Of a stretch of 64,000 bases of DNA, positions 19,877-31,066 are shown one piece after another. Position 1 is the stretch's first letter. Every line of letters starts with the position of its first letter. Origin of the DNA: Massilia timonae CCUG 45783. GTDB lineage: Bacteria > Pseudomonadota > Gammaproteobacteria > Burkholderiales > Burkholderiaceae_D. The notes below the pieces were generated by a model, which worked only from the letters and a program-made list of their open reading frames with translations, did not search any database and was not told the origin of the DNA. A program made the position numbers and the translations under genes. The stretch lies in NCBI RefSeq assembly GCF_000315425.1, contig NZ_JH992922.1:1419925-1483924 (forward strand). The letters run 5' to 3'.

Positions 19877-20044
19877 ATGAACGTCCTCAAGCACATGGAA
19901 GCCATCTTCATCGCCGCCGCCATCCTCGCCGGCTTCAGCAGCTACGCCGTCGCCGCCAATGCGCGATCGAGCGAGGCTTACCAGTCGCAGGTGTCGGTGG
20001 GCATGGAAAAGATCGCCGTGGTGAAGGTCAGCGCCGCCCGCTGA
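19877..20044 (+). CDS. Small secreted or membrane-anchored protein of unknown function
   Basis: The 55-residue frame starts at an ATG with AGGAG 6 bp upstream. It encodes one N-terminal hydrophobic stretch (about residues 9-28, MEAIFIAAAILAGFSSYAVA) that looks like a signal peptide cleaved after AVAA, or an anchor. A short polar mature part ending KIAVVKVSAAR follows. I recall similar short proteins in Oxalobacteraceae, often in several copies per genome, but the function is unknown. It stands alone between the rsmA terminator and the minus-strand terminator at 20078-20106. The strong ribosome site and signal-like start argue that it is real. Confidence 0.65.
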   Translation: MNVLKHMEAIFIAAAILAGFSSYAVAANARSSEAYQSQVSVGMEKIAVVKVSAAR

Positions 20045-20077
20045 GCAGCGCCGGCACACCGTACCGATGCGGCAGGC

Positions 20078-20106
20078 AAAAAAAAAGCCCGCTCAAGGAG
20101 CGGGCT
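20078..20106 (-). terminator. Rho-independent terminator of the lipoprotein pair
   Basis: Read on the minus strand, a perfect 9-bp stem (AGCCCGCTC / GAGCGGGCT, loop of 3) is followed by nine T. It lies about 120 bp beyond the end of the minus-strand lipoprotein gene. Confidence 0.9.
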
Positions 20107-20228
20107 GAAATCCAATTCTTTTCTGAGGAGAGTTGGAGGAGACAGGAGTTATTATGCTGCGCGACAGCATATAAATCCAATTTTCCTTTCAAATACTCGA
20201 CATAAGAATTGTGTATATCTGGCCAGGC

Positions 20229-20864
20229 TTACGCCGCGACGCAGTTGACCTGGATATTGGTCACTTCTGCATCAGGCATGACGCCAGTGCCGTTGACCAC
20301 GGTGCAGACCTGGCCAGTCGGGTTGGCAATCACCACCACGCCATAGGTCGTGCCATAGCTGACATTCGGCAGCTGGAAGTCGATCGGCGTCGTGACGCCG
20401 GCGGCCGGCTTCGTTACCGTACCCGCGCCGCCGGTGCTGCCGTTGGCCAGCACCAGGCCGTCGGCGGTCAGGCCATTGACCTTGCCGCTCAGCGGATAGT
20501 TGTTCACGATGCAGACGTAGGTGACGTTGATCTCCGCCAGCCGGCCCGCCGTATCGTTGAAGTTCGGGATCGTATTGTCCGGCGTAACGCATTGGCGCTG
20601 GAATTGCGGCGTCGACTTGAAGACGACGTTGTACACGTCACCATACTCGAGCTTGTTCGGGAACTCGAAGTTGACCGGGTCGCCCGGCTTGGCAGGCGGG
20701 TCGATCGGCAGGTCCATGCCATTGGTGGTCAGGACGGCGCCCGGATAGACGATGCCGGAGATCGTGCCTTTCACGGCGAACTCGGCTTTGTCGCTGCCGC
20801 CACAGCCGGCCAGGCCCGCGGCCAGCGCCAGCGCGAGGGCCGGACGGATCAGGGAAGACTTCAT
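20229..20864 (-). CDS. Lipoprotein with two Ig-like GLVLxNG repeats (paralogue A)
   Basis: The start at 20864 (GGAG upstream) gives a lipoprotein signal ending in the lipobox LAGC at about residue 20, followed by GGS. The 211-aa product holds two beta-rich repeats of about 90 residues. Each has a core like LSGKVNGLTADGLVLANG and a tail like GQVCTVVNGTGVMPDAEVTN followed by IQVNC. Repeats of this kind occur in surface proteins of environmental betaproteobacteria. A cell-surface or adhesive role is plausible but not shown. It lies 20 bp downstream of a paralogue and is probably cotranscribed with it. Confidence 0.75.
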   Translation of the reverse strand: MKSSLIRPALALALAAGLAGCGGSDKAEFAVKGTISGIVYPGAVLTTNGMDLPIDPPAKPGDPVNFEFPNKLEYGDVYNVVFKSTPQFQRQCVTPDNTIPNFNDTAGRLAEINVTYVCIVNNYPLSGKVNGLTADGLVLANGSTGGAGTVTKPAAGVTTPIDFQLPNVSYGTTYGVVVIANPTGQVCTVVNGTGVMPDAEVTNIQVNCVAA

Positions 20865-20884
20865 GCGTAACGCTCCAGGAAAAA

Positions 20885-21469
20885 TTAAGGGGTGCAGGTG
20901 ACGGCCACGTTGGTGACGTCGGCAGGTCCCACGGTGCCGCTGCCGTTGTTGACAGTGCAAGTCTGATTGGCAGGCTGTTGCAGGATGGTGACACCGTAAG
21001 GCGAATCTTCGGCGACATCGGCCATCTTGAACGAGGTGGCGCCGGCCTGGAGTGCCACACGGTCGGAACCGTTGACCAGCACCAGCTCACCTTTCAGGTT
21101 GCTGACGCTGCCAGAGAGAGCGTGGCGCTTGAGCGTACACGTGATGTAGACGGTGTAGACGTGATAGCCCGCGCGGCCACTCGCATTCTGGATATCGCAG
21201 CGCTCGACGTTCGATGGCGTGGATTTGATTTCGACGGAATAGCGGTCGTCGGTCGAGATCAGGTTGTCGAATGCCCAGGTCGCCGCACCGGTGCCATCGG
21301 CCGGCGGCGTGATCGCCTTTTCCTGGCCGTCGTTGGTCAGTACCAGACCGGTTTTGGTCACACCGGAAAAACTACCGCCCAGCACCAGCTGGCCATCGCT
21401 GCCGCCGCAGGCAGACAGTGCGACCGCGCAGGCCAGCGCCGCGCCGGCACGCAGGTAGGAACTCTTCAT
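20885..21469 (-). CDS. Lipoprotein with two Ig-like GLVLxNG repeats (paralogue B)
   Basis: The start at 21469 follows GGAG and gives a signal peptide with lipobox LSAC at about residue 20, then GGSDG. The 194-aa product has the same two-repeat plan as its neighbour: GVTKTGLVLTNDGQ opens the first repeat and LSGSVSNLKGELVLVNG the second. The second ends NQTCTVNNGSGTVGPADVTN, then VAVTC. The arrangement indicates a tandem duplication, now divergent. It heads a two-gene minus-strand operon ending at the terminator at 20078-20106. Function unknown. Confidence 0.75.
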   Translation of the reverse strand: MKSSYLRAGAALACAVALSACGGSDGQLVLGGSFSGVTKTGLVLTNDGQEKAITPPADGTGAATWAFDNLISTDDRYSVEIKSTPSNVERCDIQNASGRAGYHVYTVYITCTLKRHALSGSVSNLKGELVLVNGSDRVALQAGATSFKMADVAEDSPYGVTILQQPANQTCTVNNGSGTVGPADVTNVAVTCTP

Positions 21470-21709
21470 AACATCTCCAAAAAATCTAGCGGGAAAGCGC
21501 AGCTGCGCGGTGAGAATAGAAAAATCGCTCAACATTTTAGTCCATTTGGCAAGCAGCTGGTCCATTTCGGGCGTATATGGTTTTGTATCTTGGTGTAACC
21601 ATAATTCAACAAAGGCAACATTCCAGGGTGCTAACGGCGTGCGCATTGCGTTCGGCGTAGCGCGTCGCTATGCTTGGGGCGCACCTTTTCTCCCTTAGTC
21701 TGGAAGCCG

Positions 21710-22411
21710 ATGACCCGCCAACCCTGGCCGAAAGCCGTCCTGTTCGACCTCGACGATACCCTGTGGCCGATCGCGCCCGTGATCCTGGAAGCCGAAAAAC
21801 TGTTGTATGCCTGGCTCGGCGAGCACGCGCCGCGGGTGGCCGAACGCTTCACGATCGACAGCCTGCGCGCCGCGCGCCTGGAATTGCTGGCCGCGCGCCC
21901 CGAATTCGGGATCGACCTGGGCGCGCTGCGCCATGCCGGCCTGGTCGCCGCCTTCGAACAGGTGGGCGAGGATCCCGGCAAGGTCGAGCTGGCGATGACC
22001 GTGTTCTTTGCCGCCCGCAATGCCGTGACGCCCTACGAGGATGTCGTGCCCGGGCTCGAGCGCCTGAAGCGACGTGCCCTGGTCGGCTCGGTCACCAATG
22101 GCGTGGCCGACCTGCAGACCATCGGCCTGGCCCACCACTTCCAGGCTTCGGTGGCGGCGCGGCAGTATGGCCGCGCCAAGCCCGATCCCGGCATCTTCCT
22201 CGCCGGCTGCGCCGCGCTCGGCGTCCTGCCTGGCGAGACCCTGTACGTGGGCGACGACCTGTTGCTGGACGTGCAGGGCGCCCAGCGCGCCGGCCTGCGC
22301 GCGGCCTGGATGAACCGGACCGGCAAGGTCAACGAATTCGCCCATGAAGTCCGGCCCGACGTCGAAGTGGCCAGTCTCGACGCGCTGCTCGACTGGCTTG
22401 AATCCTTGTAG
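21710..22411 (+). CDS. HAD-superfamily hydrolase (subfamily IA)
   Basis: All four haloacid-dehalogenase motifs are present: DLDDT (about residues 13-17), SVTNG (motif II), RAKPDPGIF (motif III lysine) and VGDDLLLDVQGA (motif IV). The cap between motifs I and II is alpha-helical and of type-1 size. Such proteins are phosphatases of small phosphorylated metabolites such as nucleotides or phosphoglycolate; the substrate is not predictable. The chosen ATG at 21710 has GGAAG just upstream and gives 233 aa. It precedes hrcA by 119 bp on the same strand. Confidence 0.9.
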   Translation: MTRQPWPKAVLFDLDDTLWPIAPVILEAEKLLYAWLGEHAPRVAERFTIDSLRAARLELLAARPEFGIDLGALRHAGLVAAFEQVGEDPGKVELAMTVFFAARNAVTPYEDVVPGLERLKRRALVGSVTNGVADLQTIGLAHHFQASVAARQYGRAKPDPGIFLAGCAALGVLPGETLYVGDDLLLDVQGAQRAGLRAAWMNRTGKVNEFAHEVRPDVEVASLDALLDWLESL

Positions 22412-22530
22412 AAGCGCGAGCACGAGCGTTGGACATGCGTCACAGCAAGCCTTGCGCTGCCCGTGCCATGCCCCAACCTGCCTATAATGCACACGTTAAA
22501 TACGCGCGCCATTAAACGTTTCCCGGAATC

Positions 22531-23559
22531 ATGCAACTCGACCAACGTGCCCACACCCTGCTCAAAGCCCTCGTCGAGCGTTATATCGCCGACGGCCAGC
22601 CGGTAGGCTCGCGCGCGCTGTCCAAGCTGTCGGGCCTGGAATTGTCGCCAGCCACGATCCGCAACGTCATGGCCGACCTCGAGGAGATGGGCTTCGTCGC
22701 CAGTCCGCACACCTCGGCCGGCCGCATTCCGACGCCGCGCGGCTACCGAGTGTTCGTCGACACCCTGCTGACGGTGGGGCCGATCGACGACAAGGCGGTC
22801 GATGCCGAGCGCATGCGATTGCCGCAGCCCTTGTCCAACCTGCAACCGCAGAAACTGATCGCCAACGCGGCGCAGATGCTGTCCTCGCTGTCGCAATTCG
22901 CCGGCGTGGTGCAGAGCCCACGCCGCGAATCGGTCTTCCAGCAGATCGAATTCCTGCGCCTGGGCGAAAAGCGCATCCTGCTGGTGATCGTCGATCCGCG
23001 CGGCGACGTCCAGAACCGGCTGCTGCTGCTCGATAAGGATTATTCCCCGGCGCAACTGACCCAGTCGGCCAATTACCTGAACCAGAACTTCGCCGGGCTG
23101 TCCTTCGACGAGGTGCGCAAGCGCTTGAGCGGTGAGCTGCAGCAATTGCGCGACGATATGGGCCGCCTGATGCAGGCGGCGGTCGAGGCTGGCAGCGAAG
23201 CGATGGCCGAGGGCGACGACATGGTCATCGCCGGCGAGCGCAACCTGCTGTCGGTGTCCGACCTGTCATCCAATATGAGCTCGCTGCGCCAGATGTTCGA
23301 GATGTTCGAGCAAAAAACCGGCTTGATGCAATTGCTCGACGTATCGAGCAAGGCTGGCGGCGTGCAGATCTTCATCGGCGGCGAGTCGAAGCTGGTGCCG
23401 ATGGACGAGATGAGCGTGGTGACCGCGCCGTATGCGGTCGACGGCCGCATCGTCGGCACCCTGGGCGTGATCGGCCCGACGCGGATGGCCTATGAACGAG
23501 TGATTCCGATCGTCGACATCACGGCCAAGCTGCTGTCGAACGCCCTCAGCCACTCCTGA
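22531..23559 (+). CDS. hrcA: Heat-inducible transcription repressor HrcA
   Basis: HrcA represses class I heat-shock genes by binding CIRCE elements, with GroEL as a folding-state sensor. The 342-aa product has the winged helix at the N-terminus ([20 protein letters not shown] followed by [11 protein letters not shown]) and the conserved [20 protein letters not shown]. The family ending includes [27 protein letters not shown] lies at 22483-22488. No CIRCE palindrome is visible near the gene, so autoregulation through CIRCE is not supported here. Confidence 0.97.
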   Translation: MQLDQRAHTLLKALVERYIADGQPVGSRALSKLSGLELSPATIRNVMADLEEMGFVASPHTSAGRIPTPRGYRVFVDTLLTVGPIDDKAVDAERMRLPQPLSNLQPQKLIANAAQMLSSLSQFAGVVQSPRRESVFQQIEFLRLGEKRILLVIVDPRGDVQNRLLLLDKDYSPAQLTQSANYLNQNFAGLSFDEVRKRLSGELQQLRDDMGRLMQAAVEAGSEAMAEGDDMVIAGERNLLSVSDLSSNMSSLRQMFEMFEQKTGLMQLLDVSSKAGGVQIFIGGESKLVPMDEMSVVTAPYAVDGRIVGTLGVIGPTRMAYERVIPIVDITAKLLSNALSHS

Positions 23560-23633
23560 ATCGCTAAAAACTTAAGCCAGTGCAAGGCTGGCAACCTTCT
23601 TGCCACAATTTGACAAAGTTTTGGAAATGCAAA

Positions 23634-23648
23634 TGAGTATGATTCTCA
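23634..23648. promoter_or_regulatory. Fur box upstream of the siderophore receptor gene
   Basis: TGAGTATGATTCTCA is a 7-1-7 palindrome matching itself at 12 of 15 positions and close to the classical TGATAAT-N-ATTATCA Fur core. It lies 61 bp before the receptor ATG, next to TTGACA (23610-23615) and TATGAT (23638-23643), although those two are 22 bp apart. Iron-repressed expression is expected. Confidence 0.75.
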
Positions 23649-23709
23649 ATTGCATTGAGCCGGAGCGCTCCGGCTTGTCCAGAACAATCAAATAACAGGA
23701 ACAAGAGGG

Positions 23710-25911
23710 ATGAAACTGACAGCAAACCGCATGACGCCGCTCGCCGCCGCCGTCGGACTGGCGCTCCTTGGCTTGCCGGCCATGGCCCAGCAATCCAACC
23801 AGCCGATGCACCAGGTGCACATCGTCGGCACCGCCGAGGAAGAACTCAAGCAGGCGATCGGCGTCTCGGTCATCACCTCGGAAGACATCGAAGCGCGTCC
23901 GCCGGCGAATGATCTGGCCGAGCTGATCCGCACCATGCCGGGCGTGAACCTGACCGGCAACAGCGCCAGCGGCCAATACGGCAACCACCGCCAGATCGAC
24001 CTGCGCGGCATGGGCCCGGAAAACACCCTGATCCTGGTCGACGGCAAGCCGGTCAGCTCGCGCAACTCGGTGCGCATGGGCCGCAGCGGCGAGCGCAACA
24101 CGCGTGGCGACACCAACTGGGTGCCGGCTGAAGCGGTCGAGCGCATCGAAGTGCTGCGCGGCCCGGCGGCGGCGCGCTACGGGTCCGGCGCCGCCGGCGG
24201 CGTGATCAACATCATCACCAAGGCGCCGGGCGACTATCTGACCGGTTCGGTCACCGCCTATGCGCTGGCGCCGGAGCACGGCGAGGAGGGCAACAGCAAG
24301 CGGCTCGGCTTCAACCTGTCCGGTCCGCTGGCCGGCAAGCTCTCGTTCCGCGTATTCGGCAACGTCAACAAGACCGATGCCGACGAGCTGGCGCTGAACG
24401 CCACGCCGGACAATACCGCCAACGGCGCGATCCCGCCGGCCGGCCGCGAGGGCGTGCGCAACCGCGACATCGGCGGCCTGCTGCGCTGGGACTTCATGCC
24501 CGACCAGGTGCTGGAATTCGAATCCAACTTCAGCCGCCAGGGCAATATCTACGCCGGCGACCGGGCCGTGAATGCGGCCGGCTTCCCGATCCTGGGCGAG
24601 CTGGCCAACGCGGCCGCCGAGACCAACGTCATGCTGCGCCGCACCGCCGCGCTGACCCACCGCGGCAAGTGGGGCGCCACCACCTCGCGCCTGTGGCTGA
24701 CCTATGAAGGCACCGACAACACCCGCATGAACGAAGGCCTGGCGGGCGGGCCGGAAGGCAGCATCAGCGACCCGACCAAGAAGTCGACTTCGGAGCTGGA
24801 AACCTATGGCGCCAACGGCGAAATCAGCACCCCATTCAATGTCGGCGGGGTGGCGCAGATGCTCACCGCCGGCTTCGAGGCGCGCAAGGAAAAGCTCAAC
24901 GATCCGTATTCGATGACGCAGGCTGCCACCGCGATTCCCGGCATGCAGGAAGGCAGCCGCGATGGCCGTTCGAGCGCCGAAACCTATGCCGTCTACGTCG
25001 AAGACAATATCGGCGTAAACACCGCATTCACCCTGACCCCAGGCCTGCGCTTCGACAAGCACAGCCAGTTCGGCACCAACTGGAGCCCGAGCCTGAACGC
25101 CTCGTATGCCTTGAGTCCAACCCTGACCCTGCGCGGCGGCGTGGCGCGCGCGTTCAAGGCGCCGAACCTGTACCAGTCGAACCCGAACTACCTGTACTAC
25201 ACGCGCGGCAACGGCTGCCCGATCAATAACCCGAACCTGGGCGGCGGCTGCTATGTGCGCGGCAACGAGAACCTGGCGCCGGAGACCTCGCTCAACAAGG
25301 AGATCGGCATCGGCTGGAAGGACCGCGGCCATGAGGCCAGCCTGGCCTACTTCCACAACGACTACAAGAACAAGATCACCGGCGGCATGGATCGCCTGCT
25401 CGGCAACACCTCGGCCAATGGCCGGTTGTTCCAGTGGGAGAACTCGCCGGAGGCGGTGGTGCAGGGCGTCGAGGGCAACCTGACGATCCCGTTCGGTCCG
25501 CGCCTGAAGCTGACCAACAACCTGACCTACATGATCGAGAACGAGAGCAAGAGCAATGGCGAGCCGCTGTCGGTGATTCCCGAATACACGCTGAACTCGA
25601 CCCTGGACTGGAAGGTCAATGCCAGACTGACGACGCTGTTGACGGTGTCCTATTACGGCAAGCAGGAACCGCGGCGCCTGACCGGCACCGGCGGTCAGGC
25701 CAGCGGCGAGGCGCTCAACACGCTGGCGCCGTATGCCGTGGTGGGCGCCAACGTCGGCTACGCCTTCACGCCGAAGCTGTACCTGCGCACCGGCATCAAC
25801 AACCTGTTCGACGAACGCCTGTTCCGGCGCAGCACCAACGGCAGCACGGGCGCCGAGTCGTACAATGAACCGGGCCGCTCGCTGTTCGTGAACCTGACGG
25901 CGTCGTTCTGA
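23710..25911 (+). CDS. fepA: TonB-dependent ferric-enterobactin-type receptor (FepA/PfeA/BfrA family)
   Basis: This outer-membrane siderophore receptor has 733 aa. A signal peptide ends near PAMAQQ. The plug domain carries the near-invariant FepA-family segments NDLAELIRTMPGVNLTGNSA, RQIDLRGMGPENTLILVDGK, GERNTRGDTNWVPAEAVERI and GPAAARYGSGAAGGVINIIT. A 22-strand-type barrel follows and ends in a terminal phenylalanine (NLTASF). The strong plug similarity favours catecholate (enterobactin-like) siderophores. No siderophore synthesis or TonB genes are in the window, so it probably captures foreign siderophores. It is controlled by the Fur box just upstream and faces fur. Confidence 0.92.
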   Translation: MKLTANRMTPLAAAVGLALLGLPAMAQQSNQPMHQVHIVGTAEEELKQAIGVSVITSEDIEARPPANDLAELIRTMPGVNLTGNSASGQYGNHRQIDLRGMGPENTLILVDGKPVSSRNSVRMGRSGERNTRGDTNWVPAEAVERIEVLRGPAAARYGSGAAGGVINIITKAPGDYLTGSVTAYALAPEHGEEGNSKRLGFNLSGPLAGKLSFRVFGNVNKTDADELALNATPDNTANGAIPPAGREGVRNRDIGGLLRWDFMPDQVLEFESNFSRQGNIYAGDRAVNAAGFPILGELANAAAETNVMLRRTAALTHRGKWGATTSRLWLTYEGTDNTRMNEGLAGGPEGSISDPTKKSTSELETYGANGEISTPFNVGGVAQMLTAGFEARKEKLNDPYSMTQAATAIPGMQEGSRDGRSSAETYAVYVEDNIGVNTAFTLTPGLRFDKHSQFGTNWSPSLNASYALSPTLTLRGGVARAFKAPNLYQSNPNYLYYTRGNGCPINNPNLGGGCYVRGNENLAPETSLNKEIGIGWKDRGHEASLAYFHNDYKNKITGGMDRLLGNTSANGRLFQWENSPEAVVQGVEGNLTIPFGPRLKLTNNLTYMIENESKSNGEPLSVIPEYTLNSTLDWKVNARLTTLLTVSYYGKQEPRRLTGTGGQASGEALNTLAPYAVVGANVGYAFTPKLYLRTGINNLFDERLFRRSTNGSTGAESYNEPGRSLFVNLTASF

Positions 25912-25927
25912 CGACGCCTGGATAGAG

Positions 25928-25961
25928 AAAGGGCGCATGGGATGACTCCCATGCGCCCTTT
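25928..25961. terminator. Bidirectional terminator between fepA and fur
   Basis: A perfect 15-bp inverted repeat (AAAGGGCGCATGGGA / TCCCATGCGCCCTTT, loop TGAC) lies between the convergent genes. The flanks are A-rich on the left and T-rich on the right, so it can serve both strands. Confidence 0.85.
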
Positions 25962-26009
25962 ACTTACTTTTACACTGTTACTTTTACACCGGCCGTGCCG
26001 GCCGCAGGA

Positions 26010-26441
26010 TTACTCCGGCTTGGCGATGCCCCGGCACTCCGGGCAGCTGCCATAGATCGCCAGCGCATGCTCGACGATCGTGAAGCCGTGTTGCTCTGCA
26101 ATCATCTGCTGGCGCTTCTCGATCTCGTCGTCGTAGAACTCTTCGACGCGGCCGCAGGTGACGCACACCAGGTGGTCATGGTGGGAACCGGCGTTGAGCT
26201 CATAGATGGCCTTGCCGGTCTCGAAATGGTTGCGGTTGAGCAGGCCGGCCTGCTCGAACTGGGTCAATACGCGGTAGACGGTCGCGAGGCCCACGTCCAT
26301 ATTGTCAGCAAGAAGGATCTTGTAGACGTCTTCCGCCGTCAGATGCCGTACGGAGCTGTTCTGGAAGATTTCCAGGATTTTCAGTCGTGGCAGCGTGGCC
26401 TTGAGGCCGCTCGCCTTCAGGTCGGTCGGGTTGTTACTCAT
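26010..26441 (-). CDS. fur: Ferric uptake regulator Fur
   Basis: This 143-aa Fe2+-dependent repressor has the winged-helix N-terminal half (SGLKATLPRLKILEIFQNS, then AEDVYKILL and GLATVYRVLTQFEQAGL). The metal-binding C-terminal half reads HHDHLVCVTCG, with a CPEC motif near the end. The start at 26441 (MSNNPTDL) is preferred over the longer open frame, which lacks Fur-like sequence. It is divergent from bamE across about 80 bp, a conserved betaproteobacterial arrangement, and is the likely regulator of the neighbouring receptor gene. Confidence 0.97.
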   Translation of the reverse strand: MSNNPTDLKASGLKATLPRLKILEIFQNSSVRHLTAEDVYKILLADNMDVGLATVYRVLTQFEQAGLLNRNHFETGKAIYELNAGSHHDHLVCVTCGRVEEFYDDEIEKRQQMIAEQHGFTIVEHALAIYGSCPECRGIAKPE

Positions 26442-26520
26442 GTTTGTCACTCGAATATTGGCGGAGTGCTTTATGATATAGCGTTTTGAAAGCTCCCGCT
26501 CGAACGTATTGAGGTTAACT

Positions 26521-27147
26521 ATGCCTGTCAAACAAGCCGTATTCCATCGATTCTCCGCCAAGGCGGCGCTGGCGGCGGGCCTCGCCTGCACCTTGACGCT
26601 GTCCGGCTGCGCCTCCTGGCGCAACCAGACGCGTCCGGCGCCGCCGGTGGCGACGGATGCGGCCGCCAGTGCGTCCGACGCGGAAAAGTCGGCCGCCATC
26701 GCCAATGCCGGCGCCCAGACCGTCCAGGCGACGCGCCTGCAGCGCTTCCTGTGGATCTTCTCGCCTTATCGTCCAGACATTCAGCAGGGCAACTTCGTCT
26801 CGCAAGAGATGCTGGACCAGCTCAAGGCCGGCCAGACCCGCGACCAGGTGCGCTTCCTGCTCGGTTCGCCGCTGCTGATGGATGCCTTCCACGCCGACCG
26901 CTGGGATTACCCGTTCTACCTGGCGCGCGGCAATGGCGAGCTGACCACCAGCCGCGTGACCGTGTTCTTCAAGAACGACGTGGTCGAGCGTTTCGAGGGC
27001 GGCAACCTGCCGAGCGAGCGCGAGTACATCGACCGCATCGCCGGTCCAGCCAAGAAGAAGTCGGAGCAACTGCCTCCGAAACCGGCCGATGCGCCGGCTG
27101 TACAAATTAATGCGGGCAACACCGAACGTCGCCCAGGAACGCCATAA
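26521..27147 (+). CDS. bamE: Outer membrane protein assembly factor BamE
   Basis: This lipoprotein component of the BAM complex has a signal peptide with lipobox LSGC (Cys near residue 25). The SmpA/OmlA fold lies at about residues 75-165, seen as [40 protein letters not shown] and [15 protein letters not shown]. At 208 aa it is longer than E. coli BamE, with an Ala-rich linker before the fold and a proline-rich tail. The ATG at 26521 is the natural start. Its stop TAA shares one base with the dapB ATG. Confidence 0.93.
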   Translation: MPVKQAVFHRFSAKAALAAGLACTLTLSGCASWRNQTRPAPPVATDAAASASDAEKSAAIANAGAQTVQATRLQRFLWIFSPYRPDIQQGNFVSQEMLDQLKAGQTRDQVRFLLGSPLLMDAFHADRWDYPFYLARGNGELTTSRVTVFFKNDVVERFEGGNLPSEREYIDRIAGPAKKKSEQLPPKPADAPAVQINAGNTERRPGTP

Positions 27148-27959
27148 TGACCATGTTGAATATCGCCGTTGCCGGCGCCAGCGGCCGCATGGGCCGCATG
27201 CTGATCGAAGCCATCCAGGAAGCGCCCGACATGCGCCTGGCCGGCGCCCTCGACGTCCCGGGTTCGCCCTTCATCGGCCAGGACGCGGGCGCCTTCGCCG
27301 GCATCCTGACCGGCGTGGTCATCGAAGACAGCATCAAGCACGGCCTGCACAATGCCGACCTGCTGATCGACTTCACCCGCCCCGAAGGCACCCTGCAGCA
27401 CCTGGAATACTGCGCCGCCAACGGCAAGCAGATGGTGATCGGCACCACCGGCTTCGACGAGGCCGGCAAGGCCGCGATCCGCGCCGCCGGCGAAAAAATC
27501 GGCATCGTGTTCGCCCCCAACATGAGCGTGGGCGTGAACGTGACGCTCAAGCTGCTCGAAATGGCCGCCAAGAGTTTTTCGGAAGGCTATGACATCGAGA
27601 TCGTCGAGGCGCACCACCGCCACAAGGTCGACGCGCCGTCCGGCACCGCCCTCAGGATGGGCGAAGTGATTGCCGACGCCATTGGCCGCGACCTGAAGGA
27701 ATGCGCCGTCTATGGCCGCGAAGGCGTCACCGGCGAACGCGATCCGTCGACCATCGGTTTCGCCACCGTGCGCGGCGGCGACGTGGTGGGCGACCATACC
27801 GTGATGTTCCTCGGCACCGGCGAGCGCATCGAGATCAGCCACAAGTCGAGCAGCCGCGTGACCTATGCCCACGGCTCGCTGCGCGCGGCGCGCTTCCTGG
27901 CGGACAAGGCCAACGGCCTGTTCGACATGCAGGACGTGCTGGGCCTGAAGGACAAATAA
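27147..27959 (+). CDS. dapB: 4-hydroxy-tetrahydrodipicolinate reductase DapB
   Basis: DapB catalyses the NAD(P)H-dependent step to tetrahydrodipicolinate in lysine and diaminopimelate synthesis. The 270-aa product has the Rossmann start [18 protein letters not shown] and the family signature [20 protein letters not shown], containing the catalytic His pair and Lys. The stop of bamE and the start of dapB overlap as TAATG, and the same overlap joins dapB to the next gene. The three genes are therefore probably translated from one mRNA. Confidence 0.97.
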   Translation: MTMLNIAVAGASGRMGRMLIEAIQEAPDMRLAGALDVPGSPFIGQDAGAFAGILTGVVIEDSIKHGLHNADLLIDFTRPEGTLQHLEYCAANGKQMVIGTTGFDEAGKAAIRAAGEKIGIVFAPNMSVGVNVTLKLLEMAAKSFSEGYDIEIVEAHHRHKVDAPSGTALRMGEVIADAIGRDLKECAVYGREGVTGERDPSTIGFATVRGGDVVGDHTVMFLGTGERIEISHKSSSRVTYAHGSLRAARFLADKANGLFDMQDVLGLKDK

Positions 27960-28285
27960 TGGCCGTGGCAGAACTGAACGGCGCCCTCATCACGGACGAA
28001 GCGTCGTTCCACCAGCAGAGCCGCGAGGCCTTCGGTTTCCCGGCCTCGTATGCGGACAGCATCGACGCCTGGGTCGACTGCATGAGCTATCTGCGCGACG
28101 ACGAGAACATGACCAAATTTAAGCTCAAGCCGGACGAGATGCTCGAAATCGTCATCCTCGAGGCCGACAAGATGAAGGCGGCGGCGCCCGACCTGCTCGA
28201 AGAGCTGAGCTATTGCGTCGGCGGCATCAACGAGCGCTATGAGGACTACGGCGAAAAGCCGGCGCTGGAACTGGTCCTGCGCTGA
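27959..28285 (+). CDS. Barstar-family (barnase inhibitor-like) protein
   Basis: The 108-aa product looks like the barstar fold. LNGALITDEASFHQQSREAF leads into GFPASYADSIDAWVDCMSYL, the pattern around helix 2 of barstar where the barnase-contacting acidic residues lie; the C-terminal half is lengthened. Barstar inhibits the RNase barnase, but no barnase-like RNase is encoded nearby. Here the protein sits in a core operon, coupled to dapB by a TAATG overlap, so a role other than immunity is likely. Family assignment is by pattern only. A terminator follows within 10 bp. Confidence 0.7.
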   Translation: MAVAELNGALITDEASFHQQSREAFGFPASYADSIDAWVDCMSYLRDDENMTKFKLKPDEMLEIVILEADKMKAAAPDLLEELSYCVGGINERYEDYGEKPALELVLR

Positions 28286-28293
28286 TCCTCGAA

Positions 28294-28323
28294 GGCAGCG
28301 TTCAACGCGACGCTGCCTTTTTT
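28294..28323 (+). terminator. Rho-independent terminator of bamE-dapB operon
   Basis: Stem GGCAGCG (28294-28300) / CGCTGCC (28311-28317), followed by six T. Confidence 0.88.
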
Positions 28324-28367
28324 GCATTTTCCCTCGCGCACCGCGCCGTCGCCGCAGTGCAAAATGA

Positions 28368-31058
<2,691 letters not shown>

Positions 31059-31066
31059 GGATCAAT

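Noticed and set aside
22412..22530. CIRCE element upstream of hrcA
   Set aside because: No TTAGCACTC-N9-GAGTGCTAA-like palindrome is present in this gap.
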